DNA of 64,000 bases from Argopecten irradians (lineage: Eukaryota; Mollusca; Bivalvia; Pectinida; Pectinidae): assembly GCF_041381155.1 (NCBI RefSeq), contig NC_091142.1, forward strand, positions 33,035,528 through 33,099,527, given 5' to 3'. A model generated the notes under the pieces. It was not told the DNA's origin. It did not search any database and saw only the letters and a program-made list of their open reading frames with translations. Below, in pieces: positions 25,801 through 36,190 of this stretch. The translations under genes were made by a program, and so were the position numbers. The first letter of the stretch is position 1; each line of letters starts with the position of its first letter.

Positions 25801-26601
25801 GACTACAAAGTGGATCAGGAAGCCGCCATCTTGTATAACATCGTAGAGGTAAGACAGGATCAGGGGAGTGCAGCAAAGACTTGTACCTCAATGTACACAC
25901 GTCTGATGGTTGTCGACACGTTAACCAGGATGGAAGGTCTGAACAGGATCATCGCCAAGTATTATGTACTGAGTAAGTAAAATAGATTTATAAAATGATT
26001 GATGGTAGATTTAACTCACATAACGATGTTATATAAAAAGATTCACACATGATTTTGTTTAGTCATTTCTTTACTTTCTCCAGTTAGACATAGAAAAGAT
26101 AGATGGGTTGGCAAGTCTATTACGTTTGTAAAAAATCAAAATACATTCAAAAATACATTTCAAAACACATATTTTCAGTATTTCAGTTAGCCATGAAACT
26201 GGGTATTGTTGGTAACAAGTGCTTTCTAATTTTAAATAATGTAGTTATCTTCTCAATATCAGGCCTATTTCAAACTTGCATCGCCAAATATAAACAATAA
26301 AACTAACAGACTTACAATATTAAAGTCTATTGCATCAATTAATGTCTGATTTTGTTATAAGTGGAAACTATAGTTCGAAACTCATTATTTTTTGCCAGTA
26401 CAAGATTTCCGATTCTTCGTCGCCGGAACTTACACATCATCGGTTTGGAGTTACACAGGAGATAAAGGAGATGTTATCGACAGTGACCTCTGGTCTCCTG
26501 GTAACCCAGGTCAAGGTCACTGCGTCATGTTGACAGAGAGAGGTTTGGCCAGTGTGGATTGCCAGGAACAACTTTTCTCGATTTGTGGGTACATGTATTA
26601 G
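10873..26601 (+). CDS. Secreted discoidin-PAN-C-type lectin protein, 7 exons
   Basis: Exons: 10873-10933, 14186-14388, 14897-15043, 21898-22051, 24113-24355, 25784-25972, 26399-26601. They join in phase to exactly 1,200 nt (399 residues plus TAG), and every intron is GT/AG. Residues 1-20 are a signal peptide (start ATG 10873; a second in-frame ATG is at 10882). Residues 25-182 form an F5/8 type C domain, from C25 to C182 (ending RFDVSGC), with GNTD at 141-144. Residues 189-269 are a PAN/apple domain with Cys 222, 226, 232, 246. Residues 270-399 are a C-type lectin domain with Cys 303, 374, 387, 395. The lectin loop lacks EPN/QPD and WND, so Ca2+-dependent sugar binding is doubtful. Several N-glycosylation sequons are present. 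The likely role is extracellular recognition or adhesion, possibly innate immunity, inferred from domain families only. Domain borders match exon borders (phase 1), typical of shuffled modules. The exon 3/4 join is the least certain. Confidence 0.88.
10978..11060. repeat. 20-bp tandem repeat in lectin intron 1
   Basis: About four copies of the unit 'attgtaacatgcatttttgt', trailing into diverged units with 'gtaacg' up to about 11,200. Confidence 0.85.
11751..14103 (+). mobile_element. 5'-truncated LINE (CR1/jockey-like) in lectin intron 1
   Basis: The element is flanked by an 11-bp direct repeat atcatgacatt (11740-11750 and 14104-14114), read as the target-site duplication. It starts inside the reverse transcriptase (KGKLFNWFNAYLSDRKQRV, 11765-11815), is interrupted, then resumes at about 12,376 as a 303-codon frame. 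That frame has PQGSVLGPFLFLLFVNDI, the catalytic FADD in LFADDTSLY, and the C-terminal LYTSYIRPILEYVDVVWGN. An in-frame TGA at 13283 precedes further coding remains ending in a Cys motif near 13,470. The 3' end is AATAAA plus an A-rich tail (about 14,078-14,103). Exon 2 of the lectin gene begins only 82 bp downstream. Confidence 0.9.
11816..12375. mobile_element. Insertion nested in the LINE reverse transcriptase
   Basis: About 560 bp separates the LINE residues RKQRV from IFEGYQ, which should be adjacent in the reverse transcriptase. The interruption is not LINE-like. It holds a minus-strand frame of 73 codons (11794-12015) that I do not recognise. A TA dinucleotide lies at both junctions, which would suit a TA-targeting DNA transposon, but I do not see convincing terminal inverted repeats. 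Confidence 0.55.
15044..16239. other. Start of lectin intron 3
   Basis: Non-coding intron sequence between exon 3 and the 3' end of a decayed LTR element. I see no exon or obvious repeat here. The 3' LTR of the neighbouring Gypsy element should lie in or near this stretch, but I could not find its borders. Confidence 0.4.
16241..19155 (-). pseudogene. Gypsy pol remnant (PR-RT-RH-INT)
   Basis: The protease is at 19155-18664: the active site reads DTVTQVSFIS, so the usual Asp-Thr/Ser-Gly is altered to DTV. The RT is at 18518-18080 with CIDYRTLNKVTVKD and FSTLDIA-like residues (VSTLDIAVEYWQV). Directly after YWQV it jumps to TTFHGHLKK, so the palm segment with the catalytic YxDD is deleted. The RNase H is at about 18,065-17,640 (DTDASDRSIGA, YCSTRKGLLAV, RTDHSSLLWLL). 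The integrase follows with its zinc-binding region near 17,230 (GHFGQTKT), a core segment at 17105-16880 (KAETVARTVV, followed by LHTYQG where the family has LHSDQG), and a C-terminal module at 16573-16300 (GQSPKFKSPRKGPY). Several frame breaks separate these pieces. Confidence 0.85.
19560..20545. mobile_element. Insertion between gag and pol, possible LTR or SINE material
   Basis: About 1 kb separates gag from protease where a Gypsy element should be nearly continuous. Read on the minus strand it has tRNA-like words near 20,200-20,140 (ggctactgagtggataag, resembling an A box) and an aataaa followed by a transcript-end-like region near 19,720. This could be a solo LTR or a tRNA-derived SINE of another element; I cannot decide. 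Its distal edge contains the dispersed hairpin repeat at 20427-20484. Confidence 0.35.
20427..20484. repeat. Dispersed hairpin repeat, copy A
   Basis: Imperfect inverted repeat: ttccatttt (20427) through gcagattcgta pairs with tacgaatctgcaaatggaa ending at 20481. The left arm carries an extra 8 bases. The right arm and loop recur, reverse-complemented, near 60,758-60,815, so this is a dispersed family. Confidence 0.7.
20590..21540 (-). pseudogene. Gypsy gag remnant
   Basis: The minus strand shows gag-like pieces in broken frames: TYDGKTEWAPFLS near 20,990, then a Leu/Arg/Asp-rich capsid helix (DRFIESLRDKALKY near 20,890), then LDEFAERTQEMETDGFPNS near 20,720. This progression (DGKTxWxxFL, then the capsid helices, then an L(D/E)xFAxR helix) is typical of Gypsy capsid domains. 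The open frame at 21265-21537 is upstream and may be its amino end, including a lysine/glutamate-rich helix. Stops and frameshifts make it non-functional. Confidence 0.7.
21541..21897. other. End of lectin intron 3
   Basis: AT-rich intron sequence leading to the acceptor tttaag at 21897. The motif 'gaaccatcattatgacggtata' region near 21,625 is loosely repeated near 21,800. I see no exon in it. Confidence 0.45.
22052..24112. other. Lectin intron 4
   Basis: The intron between the last discoidin exon and the PAN exon. Apart from the hairpin at 23303-23394 and loose repeats of 'ctgtggaatagt' (near 22,380 and 23,235), I see nothing coding. Open frames at 22791-23072 and 23562-23972 show no family resemblance. 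Confidence 0.5.
23303..23394. repeat. Near-perfect 92-nt hairpin in lectin intron 4
   Basis: The left arm starts ttaagtatgagaaacacctc at 23303 and continues to tcaaga; the right arm is its reverse complement, ending ctatacttaa at 23394. Arms are about 40 bp with one 2-nt bulge (extra 'ct' in the right arm) and a loop of about 10 nt (caattcatta). It lies on the transcribed strand of an intron. It could be a palindromic transposon remnant or the precursor of a small RNA; the sequence alone does not decide. Confidence 0.9.
24356..25783. other. Lectin intron 5, AT-rich repeat-like block
   Basis: From about 24,590 to 25,450 the sequence is rich in runs such as tttttagat and aaaaattac, of the style seen in old non-autonomous DNA transposons. 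I did not find defined ends and see no coding potential. Confidence 0.35.
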
Positions 26602-27390
26602 TTTTCGAGAAGGTAGCAGTCGAATGCAGTGGTTGATCAGTCATTTGACTCTCACCACATTAGCCGGAGATGGACCAGTTACAGAACAATTTGACGTTTT
26701 GACTGTTGTAGTTATGTGATAAACATAAGTTCCTGTTCATTTTTGTAAAACTCGTCTCGATGTAATTCTTTGCTTGTTATCCGCCAAGACTTTCATAATT
26801 CATGTAGACTTTATAAAATATGATATCAAATGGATGTTCGTTCTAATTATGAATTTATCGAAACGGTGTTCTAACTTAAGCACTAACGTTTATCCTACCT
26901 GTCATTCTGCATACACTGAATCAATACTACACCACGTGACAAAATGTAAGAATCCTGATTGACTACACACCAATATCTCCCAGAGTTTATTGCGGTCCCC
27001 ACATTCACATGTCGGGGCCGTTATGCATCCTTGAAGAGATTTACTACACACATGGAGGTACTTTTTGCAATATTGTCCGAGGAAGCGGCGAAGTTGCGCG
27101 AAATTGAACGCGAATCTATTGTGACGTCAATATTACCTGACGTGTGCTCGATCAAGTCGTCAAGATGGAGGGCAGGCTGTGGTGTACAGGGAAGGAAATA
27201 AATGTTGCTTTTCTACAGAAAACAGCTCACTATCGTCATGAAACTTAACTTCGTTTGAAGAAATACAGAGCTCTGCGAAAGTTTTATGGTGTGTTTATAA
27301 TTCAACATCATTGTGTAAAATGAAGAATGCGTTGCGAAGTGTCCTTTGAGGTGTTTCTATTATAACGAAAGTAAAAATGTACTTAACCCA
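26602..27390 (+). other. 3' UTR and downstream of the lectin gene
   Basis: The sequence after the TAG at 26599-26601. An AATAAA at 27197-27202 is the first canonical polyadenylation signal on the coding strand that I see, which would give a 3' UTR of about 600 nt. The open frame at 26959-27201 overlaps this and has no family resemblance. Confidence 0.4.
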
Positions 27391-27517
27391 TTATGGGCTG
27401 GTTGAAAGGGCACTATTCCCTCATAGTATTGCCTCGTGATGGGATAGTGAACGAGCAGAAGGCTAATTTCCTCGACAAAACTATCAGACAATAGTGCCCT
27501 CTAAACCAGGCCATAAC
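27391..27517. mobile_element. Short MITE-like inverted repeat
   Basis: Length is 127 bp. The left terminus ttatgggctggttgaaaggg pairs with the right terminus at 27491-27517 (gccctctaaaccaggccataac) over about 27 bp with a few mismatches. The interior holds a smaller hairpin of 'actattccctc' type words. There is no coding content. Confidence 0.75.
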
Positions 27518-29092
27518 AAATGAATACTCAGTACCATATTGTGTTTCAGTAAAATACTATTTATTGAATTGATTTTTCATTTTCCTATTGACCGATCGGT
27601 GAACAAGATGGCTGACAGGACGTCATCTTGCATTTTCACAATTGAAGTTTGGTAACACTATTCTCAGAGAGCAATGAAGGGATTTATCTTCAAATTTCAA
27701 GTGCAAGTTTCCCTGGGCCCCTTATTGTTCGTATTGCATTTTGGAGACAAATCGGTTCTAACAAAATTGATCAATCAAAGGGCACATAATATAACAGTAA
27801 AAAATATAAGAAATATAAAGACAAACTAAAGCTAAGGGGGAGTAGAATTCAAGAAAAATATAAATGAAAAGTAAAAATTGTTACCTCCCTTGCTATAGTA
27901 AACATGCAAGTCATTGGGCTTGGCCTACACGATAAACACACACGACAACTATCTGGAAGAGATCTTACAATTATCACAGGTTGCCGTCTTGTGTGCTTTG
28001 CAGCCTACTGAAACATTCCTTAGTTTTCAGCACATCGGAGATAACTTACGTTAGGGGCTGTTATCCCACACTCGGGCCCGCCTGAAACCTGAAGGGATCT
28101 CTTTCCTGTTTCTTTTCTATCTTAGCCATTGGAACGATGCCTATTAACATGTTCCAGTTTTCAGTTCTTTATTACTTTTTAAACCATTTGGTTTATCAGT
28201 ACAGAGCATATTTATACAGTGCAGACAGGAAAACCACTACAATGTACATACACACACAAACACACTCGCAGCGTCCATTGTATACGTACATGCTGTTTAG
28301 AGAGACATCTTACATTTATGATACATTTTGATTAGTCAAATTATTTTTACTTTCATATTATATTTTCATCAATTAATAACATATACCATGTATATGGTTA
28401 TTTGCCACATTATGTATCTATGACACACAACACGTTTTAACACTCTTATATTACATGAAGACTTATTATGTTCTCATATTATGATCTTTTTTAAATTCAC
28501 AATACATTAATTTATTAATCCTATAATACATTTGAACGTTAATCCATTTATATCCAAACAATGTTTCTTACATTACATCTACACATTACTCATCTTACTT
28601 CATTAACCAGCGCACATTTTATACATTGATACGTTACATATTATATTAACTATTAACATTAATGATCATTAGAACGTTAACTAAGCACATTACATGTATA
28701 TGATTTTTTTTTTATCGACGGTATTATAATACGTTACAATTACGTAGACAAGATCTTGTTTAGGAGTTACTCAAGATTACAGTATAAGTATTTTTATCAC
28801 ATAAAACTGCAACAATACATCATCATTACTTATTAATTCATTCCAATATCACCATCATATTTAAATATTGTATAGTACAGCGTATACATTAATATTAAAA
28901 TTTTTTTTATGAGATGCTACTAATTTATGCTAATAGTTCCTCTCTTTATTTGTTGCTCAGTTCTGAAAACTTTGGGTTAAATTTGACCTAATCTTATGTC
29001 TAATATCTGTTTTCATTAATTGCAACCATTTTTAACCAAACTAGGAGTGTGAAAAACAATAGCGTCTTTGATACACTTACTTCTTCTATCTT
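27518..29092. other. Intergenic, AT-rich
   Basis: No exon recognised. The part at 28,330-28,900 is very AT-rich with many 'ttaca/ttata' words. Open frames are short and not family-like. Confidence 0.5.
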
Positions 29093-30772
29093 TAAAGGTA
29101 GGTTTCGCCCAACCAAAAATATTTTTTTTGTATAAATCCGATAAACGGAAGAAAAGGTGAAAAACATATCTAAATACCTCAATTTAATTTCTTAATGCGT
29201 ATGAGATTGTACAAATGTGTCTTGAATACAAAATTGGAAGGAAATCCTTGATTTATTACGATCGTCCAAGCTGACAGGATTGTATGCAAATGAAGCCACG
29301 AATGGATTGTGTTGTCGAAGTTTCGCGCATAGCACATTGTTAACGCACTTAGAGTCACACAAATGGCTGGACGAAAGTGGTGTGAGAAAAAAACATGTAT
29401 CAGAATCGGCATCCAAAGATTAGGAAATTAGAATGGCATCGGGTACTGGCTGGCGGACATATTTATCGTGAAAAAATGACGATTTTTTTCTCGGATTTTT
29501 TTTTTTCAAAACGTTGTAATTCAACATTTAGATTTTTAGAGTTTGTAAATAATCTTTAGTCCACAATACTTCAAATTAATAAGGTTTAAGTGAATCTTAT
29601 AGAATATTTTACGAATATAAACAGCCCTTTAAGGTCAGTCAAAAAAGGTGTTCGTGTCATTTCACTGAACATAGTATCGTGATTATTTTCAAAAAAAAAA
29701 AAAAATTAAAAATCAAATTTTGGGTATCAACATATAGATAAACATTTGAACTATTTAAAAAAAATGAACAAATTCCTTTGTAAAGAGAGAAAACGTGTAT
29801 TGTTTATTGACCTCACAAATCGTTAGACACACGTGATTACAGGGGAAATGATGAGGTCGCCATTTTACCGATCTATTTCTCTGGCAAAATGACGAATATT
29901 TTCTCACATGTTTGTAATAAACTATTAGCATTCAGAATAAAATATTAAAGATAATTGAAATGATATTCCGTGGTGGATTATTTCTAGTAAAAAAATGAAA
30001 TAACAAATCAAACTCAGAGATTTAAATATAATTACTTATTTAAAATCCTCTGATCAAATCGACATAGTTTACTACATTGTAATTTTGGTCGTCTGGTCCA
30101 CAGCGCCTCTGAGAGACCGCCGATCAAGCCGTATCGTTTCTAAGATTGAAATAATTACCTTTCCTTACAACTTTCGTTTTTTTATGAAACGAGCTGTTTG
30201 TCTGTGATCAAGGAAGCAGGGCGATATATGAAGTCGGGACTATTTATCCCTAGAAATAAAGGCCGATATCATGCATCCCCCCCTGACTAATAGTTGTAAT
30301 TTTGGTGAGAGTAAGAATTTTACTGGAAATATGGTATTTTTATGTGGAAAAATAAATTTTCCGGTCTATACACGTGATACGTGTCATCTTTCTAAATACG
30401 AAGACCGTTGAAAATCTCATTCGTGGGTAGTCTTACCTACCGCGCCAATCAAAATTACGATAATATGTTCTTCACGATAATATTTCGCCAGTACAGTAGC
30501 ATCCTAGGATATCTCTAGGGAATGAAAACTCAAACTCAGCATGTAGCAATAGAAGAAACAGAAGCCACATCTCCAAACGGAACTCGCCCCCGGATTCTGT
30601 TGGGTCCCTATCAGTAAAACTTGAAGTGTAATATATTATATGACATGTAGGGTATAAACAATCCATTTGTACTTCGATTTTGTTGATTGTTGTTGGATTT
30701 TTTTAACTAAAAAAAAATGCCGTGAATTTCAATTCGTAAATTTTATATTTCATTGGGCGAAACCTACCTTTA
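29093..30772. mobile_element. 1.68-kb non-autonomous TIR transposon
   Basis: Perfect 20-bp terminal inverted repeats: taaaggtaggtttcgcccaa at 29093-29112, and its reverse complement at 30753-30772. A TA lies at each outer edge, so if the TIR is taken as 18 bp the target duplication would be TA, as for Tc1/mariner-like elements. The interior is AT-rich with no transposase; short minus-strand frames at 29179-29412 and 30472-30666 are not family-like. Confidence 0.88.
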
Positions 30773-32971
30773 GCACTTAGCCACATTTAATAATAAAATG
30801 ATATTCATCCTCGATATCCCCGCTATTGCATGATGCACAAATACGACGACCTTCTATCTGTAAAATAAGTATTTTGATAAAAGTTAATATTTTTTACTAG
30901 ACATTTCAACTTTTATTAGAAAAGAGGGATGTTATGTATTTGCTAATTCTAGCTATCCTAGTGGTTATTTAATATGACCTCGTCATCAAGATCTGTGAAA
31001 CGGTTTATTCATATACCCACGTTGTTACCATGTACAAGCGCCTAGTTTACCTTGAATAAATGACTTTAGTAGGACCTGAACTGGTATACGAGTCGTGTTT
31101 ATAACAATAACCTATAAATAGAGTCAGGAAATTGAAAATCTTCAAATATTGCATTAAAGTTAGGTATTCTGAAAATTGTATCTGCAATTTTTCTTATCGT
31201 GAAATGCTTGAGAAGAGAAGTGGGTGGTCTGCCGATGTATAAAATGAATTATTTAGTATTCGGCTAGGGTATTTATGGTAAAGTGATAATGTTAGCTAAA
31301 AGATACTAACGTTATCAAACTGGAATTTTTGGATATTTTTAATAAGACTGTATTGAAAAGTTTGATTATCTACGAAATGTTTGTTATACAAACATATTAA
31401 CACATTAGCTTACAGTCATATCTAGGAATATCTTTAGGCTTCCAAAAAATAAAAGTAATAACACAGTCGCATTTGTCATCACATGAGTTGAATATTTATA
31501 TCATGCCGATGTGTTGGCGTTGAGTATGAATATCAACGTATTATTGAATGTTTGGTAAAAATACAATGCGAACGACTAATAAAAGATTAGGTTTACAATT
31601 TTTTACTACATGTAGTTATCATTAGTAAACGTTGATGGAATTGTGATTAGTAATGACAGATATGCAAATGTAATAAGTTATCAGAATATGGTATCTATGT
31701 AATTTATATTAACGTACTGATATCGTAATAATATAATCATATTGATATGATAATAACAGAATGAGTCACGTGTTTAAAGAAGATATTTATATGAGATAAA
31801 GGAATGAACGGCAAAATATACGAAAATTATTATGTGAGAACAGTGTACAGGTTGAAAGAATTTTTATATAATTTTAAAATAAGTTTATATATAAAATGCT
31901 TTTTTCAGATGTATGTCTTAATCTAGTACTGTAATGAATATATAATATACTTTGTCTAAATATCAAGAATATACAGAACGAGAATGATAGTTTAATGACT
32001 TCGAATGTTAGATGAATGCGATGTGATAATGTGGTGAGAATATTTTGATTCGAGAATGAAAATAGACAATAGATATAGCATTTGATATATATGTATTTAA
32101 ATTTATTAAAAAATCATAGTAGTCATGTCATATGTCTCTATACACTACGTAAGGTGTGAGTGTGTTGCGTGCACTGTACCGTATATACAATATATTTGCA
32201 CCACTTATGGACCAAATGGTTGAAAGTAATAAAACCCTCAACAGTACAGATTTCTAATTACTATCTAATTGAAGATTTGTCATTTCTTAATTTTTTTTAT
32301 CTAATTCTGATATTAAATGTGATAACTTCAATTGAAATATACCTGTCTGTTACGTATATCGATATCATTACCATCATAAATTTCATTCGACATACAATTG
32401 TACTTTTTATTGAACACACCACAATGATTCCGGTCTAAGTTTTGAACATCATGAAAACGCGCGATGATGAAAACGGAGCAAGAGCACAGACAGTGTTTCT
32501 CTAACATTGAAATGGACAAAAGTAAGCATGCATTGGCGTGGACCATATGCCAGACCATATGCCAGCCTTTCCAATGCCAGTGACAGTATGCGAACACCTC
32601 CGGTTAAAGTAACCAGGAAGCACATGTACCAACAACCATCCCAACTCAGGAATGACAGAGAACAAAGGAAGGAGGGAGTGAAAACAGTGAAAAATGTTTT
32701 CCCGAAAACAGACTTACGTTAACTGATCACTCGTCCAAACTGCGAGAATCATAAAATCGACATAACTATTTTGTAATACACGTCGGCTTGAGACAAGTTT
32801 TCAATCGGCGATTTCCAAGGACAGATAGTCTAGTTTTTTTTATTAAAGTGAAAACATCTGTTACAAATAAATTATTCTCGTGTCCAATCAGTTTTTTTTG
32901 TTTGAGAAAAATATGTTTTATCGTCTAAAACTACTTTTAAGTATCAAACACAATCTATGAATGGAACATAC
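30773..32971. other. Intergenic
   Basis: Very AT-rich. A more GC-rich island at 32,450-32,720 contains a 71-codon plus-strand frame (32507-32722) with a basic stretch. It might be a fragment of a mobile element open frame, but I do not recognise it. Confidence 0.4.
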
Positions 32972-33110
32972 TCTCGAGGATTTGTGTTGTTGTCCACGTG
33001 AACTCGTCCATGCTGTGTAGTACATTGTACGACTTTACCCATTGGTAAAAATCTCTGTACCGTCCCTGTATTGTCATACCGGCAACTATGGTGTCCACAG
33101 GAAAGGTAAC
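32972..33110 (-). pseudogene. Stray copy of discoidin exon 3, inverted
   Basis: Read on the minus strand from 33110, after the acceptor tgcctttag, the translation is VTFPVDTIVAGMTIQGRY, then QWVKSYNVLHSMD. This is nearly identical to exon 3 of the lectin gene (14897-15043: VSFPVDTIVTGVTIQGRY, then QWVKSYYVLHSMD). The acceptor and the GTATGT donor (32971-32966) are kept. The copy is 139 nt against 147 nt, an 8-nt loss near its 3' end that changes the phase of the donor. About 35 bp of upstream intron also resemble intron 2. I found no partner exons around it, so it is more likely a fragment than a living paralogue. An intact gene with very diverged neighbours is not excluded. Confidence 0.8.
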
Positions 33111-34889
33111 CTAAAGGCAAAATTTGCAAACAGAGCCAGACTTTACAACCTATCCATGGATATATAGAGAATATATGGTTATTTTGGTGCGAGACATACA
33201 TGTAGGAAAGCCAAGATGACGAGCACCGAAATAAAACTTGTATTGTAAGATATTAATCATGTTTTCTGTTTATCCTGCAACCGTTATAACATTCAGAATA
33301 AATCAAATTGTTAATTATTTACTTGGTTTCGCTCGAAGCGAGACAGAGAAAATGTATCATTCACTAAACCAAATGAGAGTGTACTTCTCTTTAGTACCGT
33401 CGGAAATATATGAGCGCATTCGCAAACAGTACCAGTAATTCTATCCGGTGTGCAATATCGCTTCAACAAATGAAAATACTAAAAAAAAACAATAATTACC
33501 CATTTAAGGATTTCTTTACAATTGATATTTTCGCAATGAAAAAGACGACACCGACGTACGAGATGTTCGATATCGTAAAAATGGTGAATGTGACGTCATG
33601 TTTTATCGGGACTGAATGACCTTTCATTCATCGGAAGGTTCAATTTCTGGGTCAAGTAAGAAAAAGTTCATTCAGTTGTAGAAAAAATTCACGTGATCGT
33701 ATTGACGTATAAAGCATTTCGTATGGAAGGATGAAGCACAAATTTATCTAGTAGTAGTTATCGGTAAGTATGTGAGACAGTGGTAGGATAGATATATTAG
33801 ATGTACGATTACTATACATAGTTTGGAATACTTGACGTACATTTCAAATCCCATAACACACATCTACACGAACCACTAACAAACCAATAATCCAAACCCT
33901 AAATAAAATACCTGACAAAGGTGTTTTCTGAGCTGAGTTATGATTTTGAAACTTAAACAATCCCAAGCCCCTATATCGAGGCAGAAATCAACGTCAATTG
34001 TAAAGTACAAAGGAGGAGTGTCAATTTGGGCCCTCTGGTGGCCATGCCCGATAAGCAATATTTTTGTTTACAGATACCCGTGGATTAGGACATCATGATA
34101 TGACATATTATTAAGGTTAGGTCGGAGTTCCTTGTGAGTTATGGGCGTTAAACAGGAGGGGCATTTTTCTGTTTTGTCAAGTTTTGTTTGAACCAAATTA
34201 TATATTTGAATTATTTTTTTATGAATTATAATGCATTCATATGGTAAAATTTAAAGATTTCGGAAAATATAACTTAGTGTCAAAAAATATGTCACAGTGA
34301 CCTAATTTTGTAAAATGTCAATTATTTAAGAATAAAGTTCATCTGGTGCCATAATATAAATGTATAAATGCTATATACATTATATGCTGTTTGTAACATT
34401 ACCTCTGATTGGCTAAGTCAAAATTGAATTTAAAGATGCCACATTGCCGACAAAAAAAATGTATCATTCGGATAAGACTTGATGTTTAATCATGTATATG
34501 TCTAATTAACCCGAAAAATGCATATGAAATAATATATAATAATATATAGTTTATTTTTGTTGTCTGCGCAGTCGGTATCCTTTCAAGATAGGGCATTATA
34601 CATGATTGCATTTTCGGGCTGCAAACTTTTGAATGATTTCCATTTACTAATATTTTATAGTATTTATTCGTTGTTACTGGAAAAAAATCTCCTGTTCGTG
34701 TTTTAAAAGATAAACGTTACCATTCGTCTTCAATAGACAGTGGTAGTGCAATTTTCAGTGATAGTTTCTAAAATAATATTATCAATATTTTCCAATATAG
34801 GCCGGGACAATATCAATCCCACAATATAAACGTGCGTATCTTCGAAAAAGTTTCTCATTTTAAATTGCCACACTGCATAAATTTACCAC
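33111..34889. other. Intergenic
   Basis: No exon recognised. I looked here on the minus strand for a copy of discoidin exon 2 (which should lie upstream of the stray exon) and did not see one. A sequence near 34,430 (aaagatgccacattgccgac) faintly resembles the TIR element termini at 8.4-9.3 kb. Confidence 0.45.
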
Positions 34890-36190
34890 GTAAGTATCGG
34901 ATTTTGAGATACATTCTATATAATAAAGACAAATTGATAACATGCGTGATACGATTGAAATGTCAATAATAATGTTTTGCTTAATTTTTCAAGTTTATTA
35001 GCTTCGAATATTACGGAATGTATTCTTGATCTCATTATAAATGTATTCTTGATCTCGAGCTAGTGTTCAGTGTCCCATTTTTGTAATAGTATTGGTTTAA
35101 TGATAAAGATTTCATTAAATGTGACTTTAGTATTTTGGTTTCTTTGATTAAATGTTGGCAAATGATGTGTGTTGTATTTCCTACATTTATTTAGAATGAC
35201 AGTTATTTAATTCTGAGTTACATTTAATTCCCCATCCATTTATAGTGATGTTATGGTGGCCAGAAATTTTAAGAAAATATTAACAAATAGATAAAGTTTT
35301 GTATCTACTTACGGAAAAATAAATAGTACCCCCAAAAATGAGAGGGGTACGTGCTAAATCGCTTTAAAAACTCGATAGTATTTCATTTATTAATTGAAAC
35401 CTATCAAAAAATAGAACAGTGAGAGCTTAAAATTTTAATAATAATACAAAGCATAACGATAAAGCTTGCTATGAATTACAAGTATCAAATAAGTTGATAT
35501 CTTAGCAAGCATTTATGCGTTAAATAGGTATGTTTAGATGAATATTATCTGCAGATGTCGCTTTACAATTACTAATAACTGTAAACATGTGCAATGAAAT
35601 TGTAGACCAGAATTTGGTTTATGATTTGACCATATGTAGTCATTTCACTGCACTGTTTACGCAATTATAATAATGTTTGCAATACAGCCAACATTAATTT
35701 TGAGCTTTTATTTGTGTGTATTAAATTGAAACCGATATATTGTAAGTATTGTAATTCTCGTAATATTAGTAACATATTAAAAGCAATTGTTGATTGGCGA
35801 ATATGAAAATTACGTCACATATAAATTTAACCATCTTTCCGGGAAATATCGATTTCTAAGTAAAGGAACTCCTGTCGATGTTGACAGCATATGCTCGTTA
35901 GAGATTGTGACGTAACAGAGGAAAGATCTAAACTATATCTCAGTGTGCCGTGGTATCCAATACGTACTCTCAGTACTTTGATGTCAATTACACTAAATTC
36001 ACGTCCGTGAAGATCATATGATCATTTAACTACATCTAACTACAATTTGTCGACAGGGCTTGTCTATGAAAGTCCCTTATTTCTTATTTAAAATCATCAA
36101 GCTAAGATAACATGGTGGTAACAAAGCAAAATAATTTTAAAAATTCATTTACATAACTTGAGTGATAAAAAGAAAAGCAAATAATGTACC
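34890..36190 (+). repeat. Duplicated upstream region of the SLC6 gene, distal copy
   Basis: A diverged direct copy of 40490-41560 plus 42775-42890. Shared stretches include 'tgtgactttagtattttg' (35118 / 40590), 'gtagacca' with flanks (35600 / 41075), 'ttgttgattg.cgaatatgaaaa' (35785 / 41258) and 'cgtactctcagtactttgat' (35962 / 41421). After 36,075 it continues into sequence matching intron 1 of the SLC6 gene, so the 1.2 kb holding exon 1 is missing from this copy. Confidence 0.85.

Noticed and set aside
32507..32722. 71-codon basic frame in a GC-richer island
   Set aside because: It looks somewhat protein-like but matches no family I know; the overlapping minus-strand frame is equally open.
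32944..33201. Minus-strand 85-codon Cys/His-rich frame as a new secreted peptide
   Set aside because: It is a shifted frame over the discoidin exon copy; the homologous frame is the one listed as a pseudogene.
33238..33619. Open frames beside the stray discoidin exon
   Set aside because: They are on the opposite strand from the exon copy and show no similarity to any lectin-gene exon.
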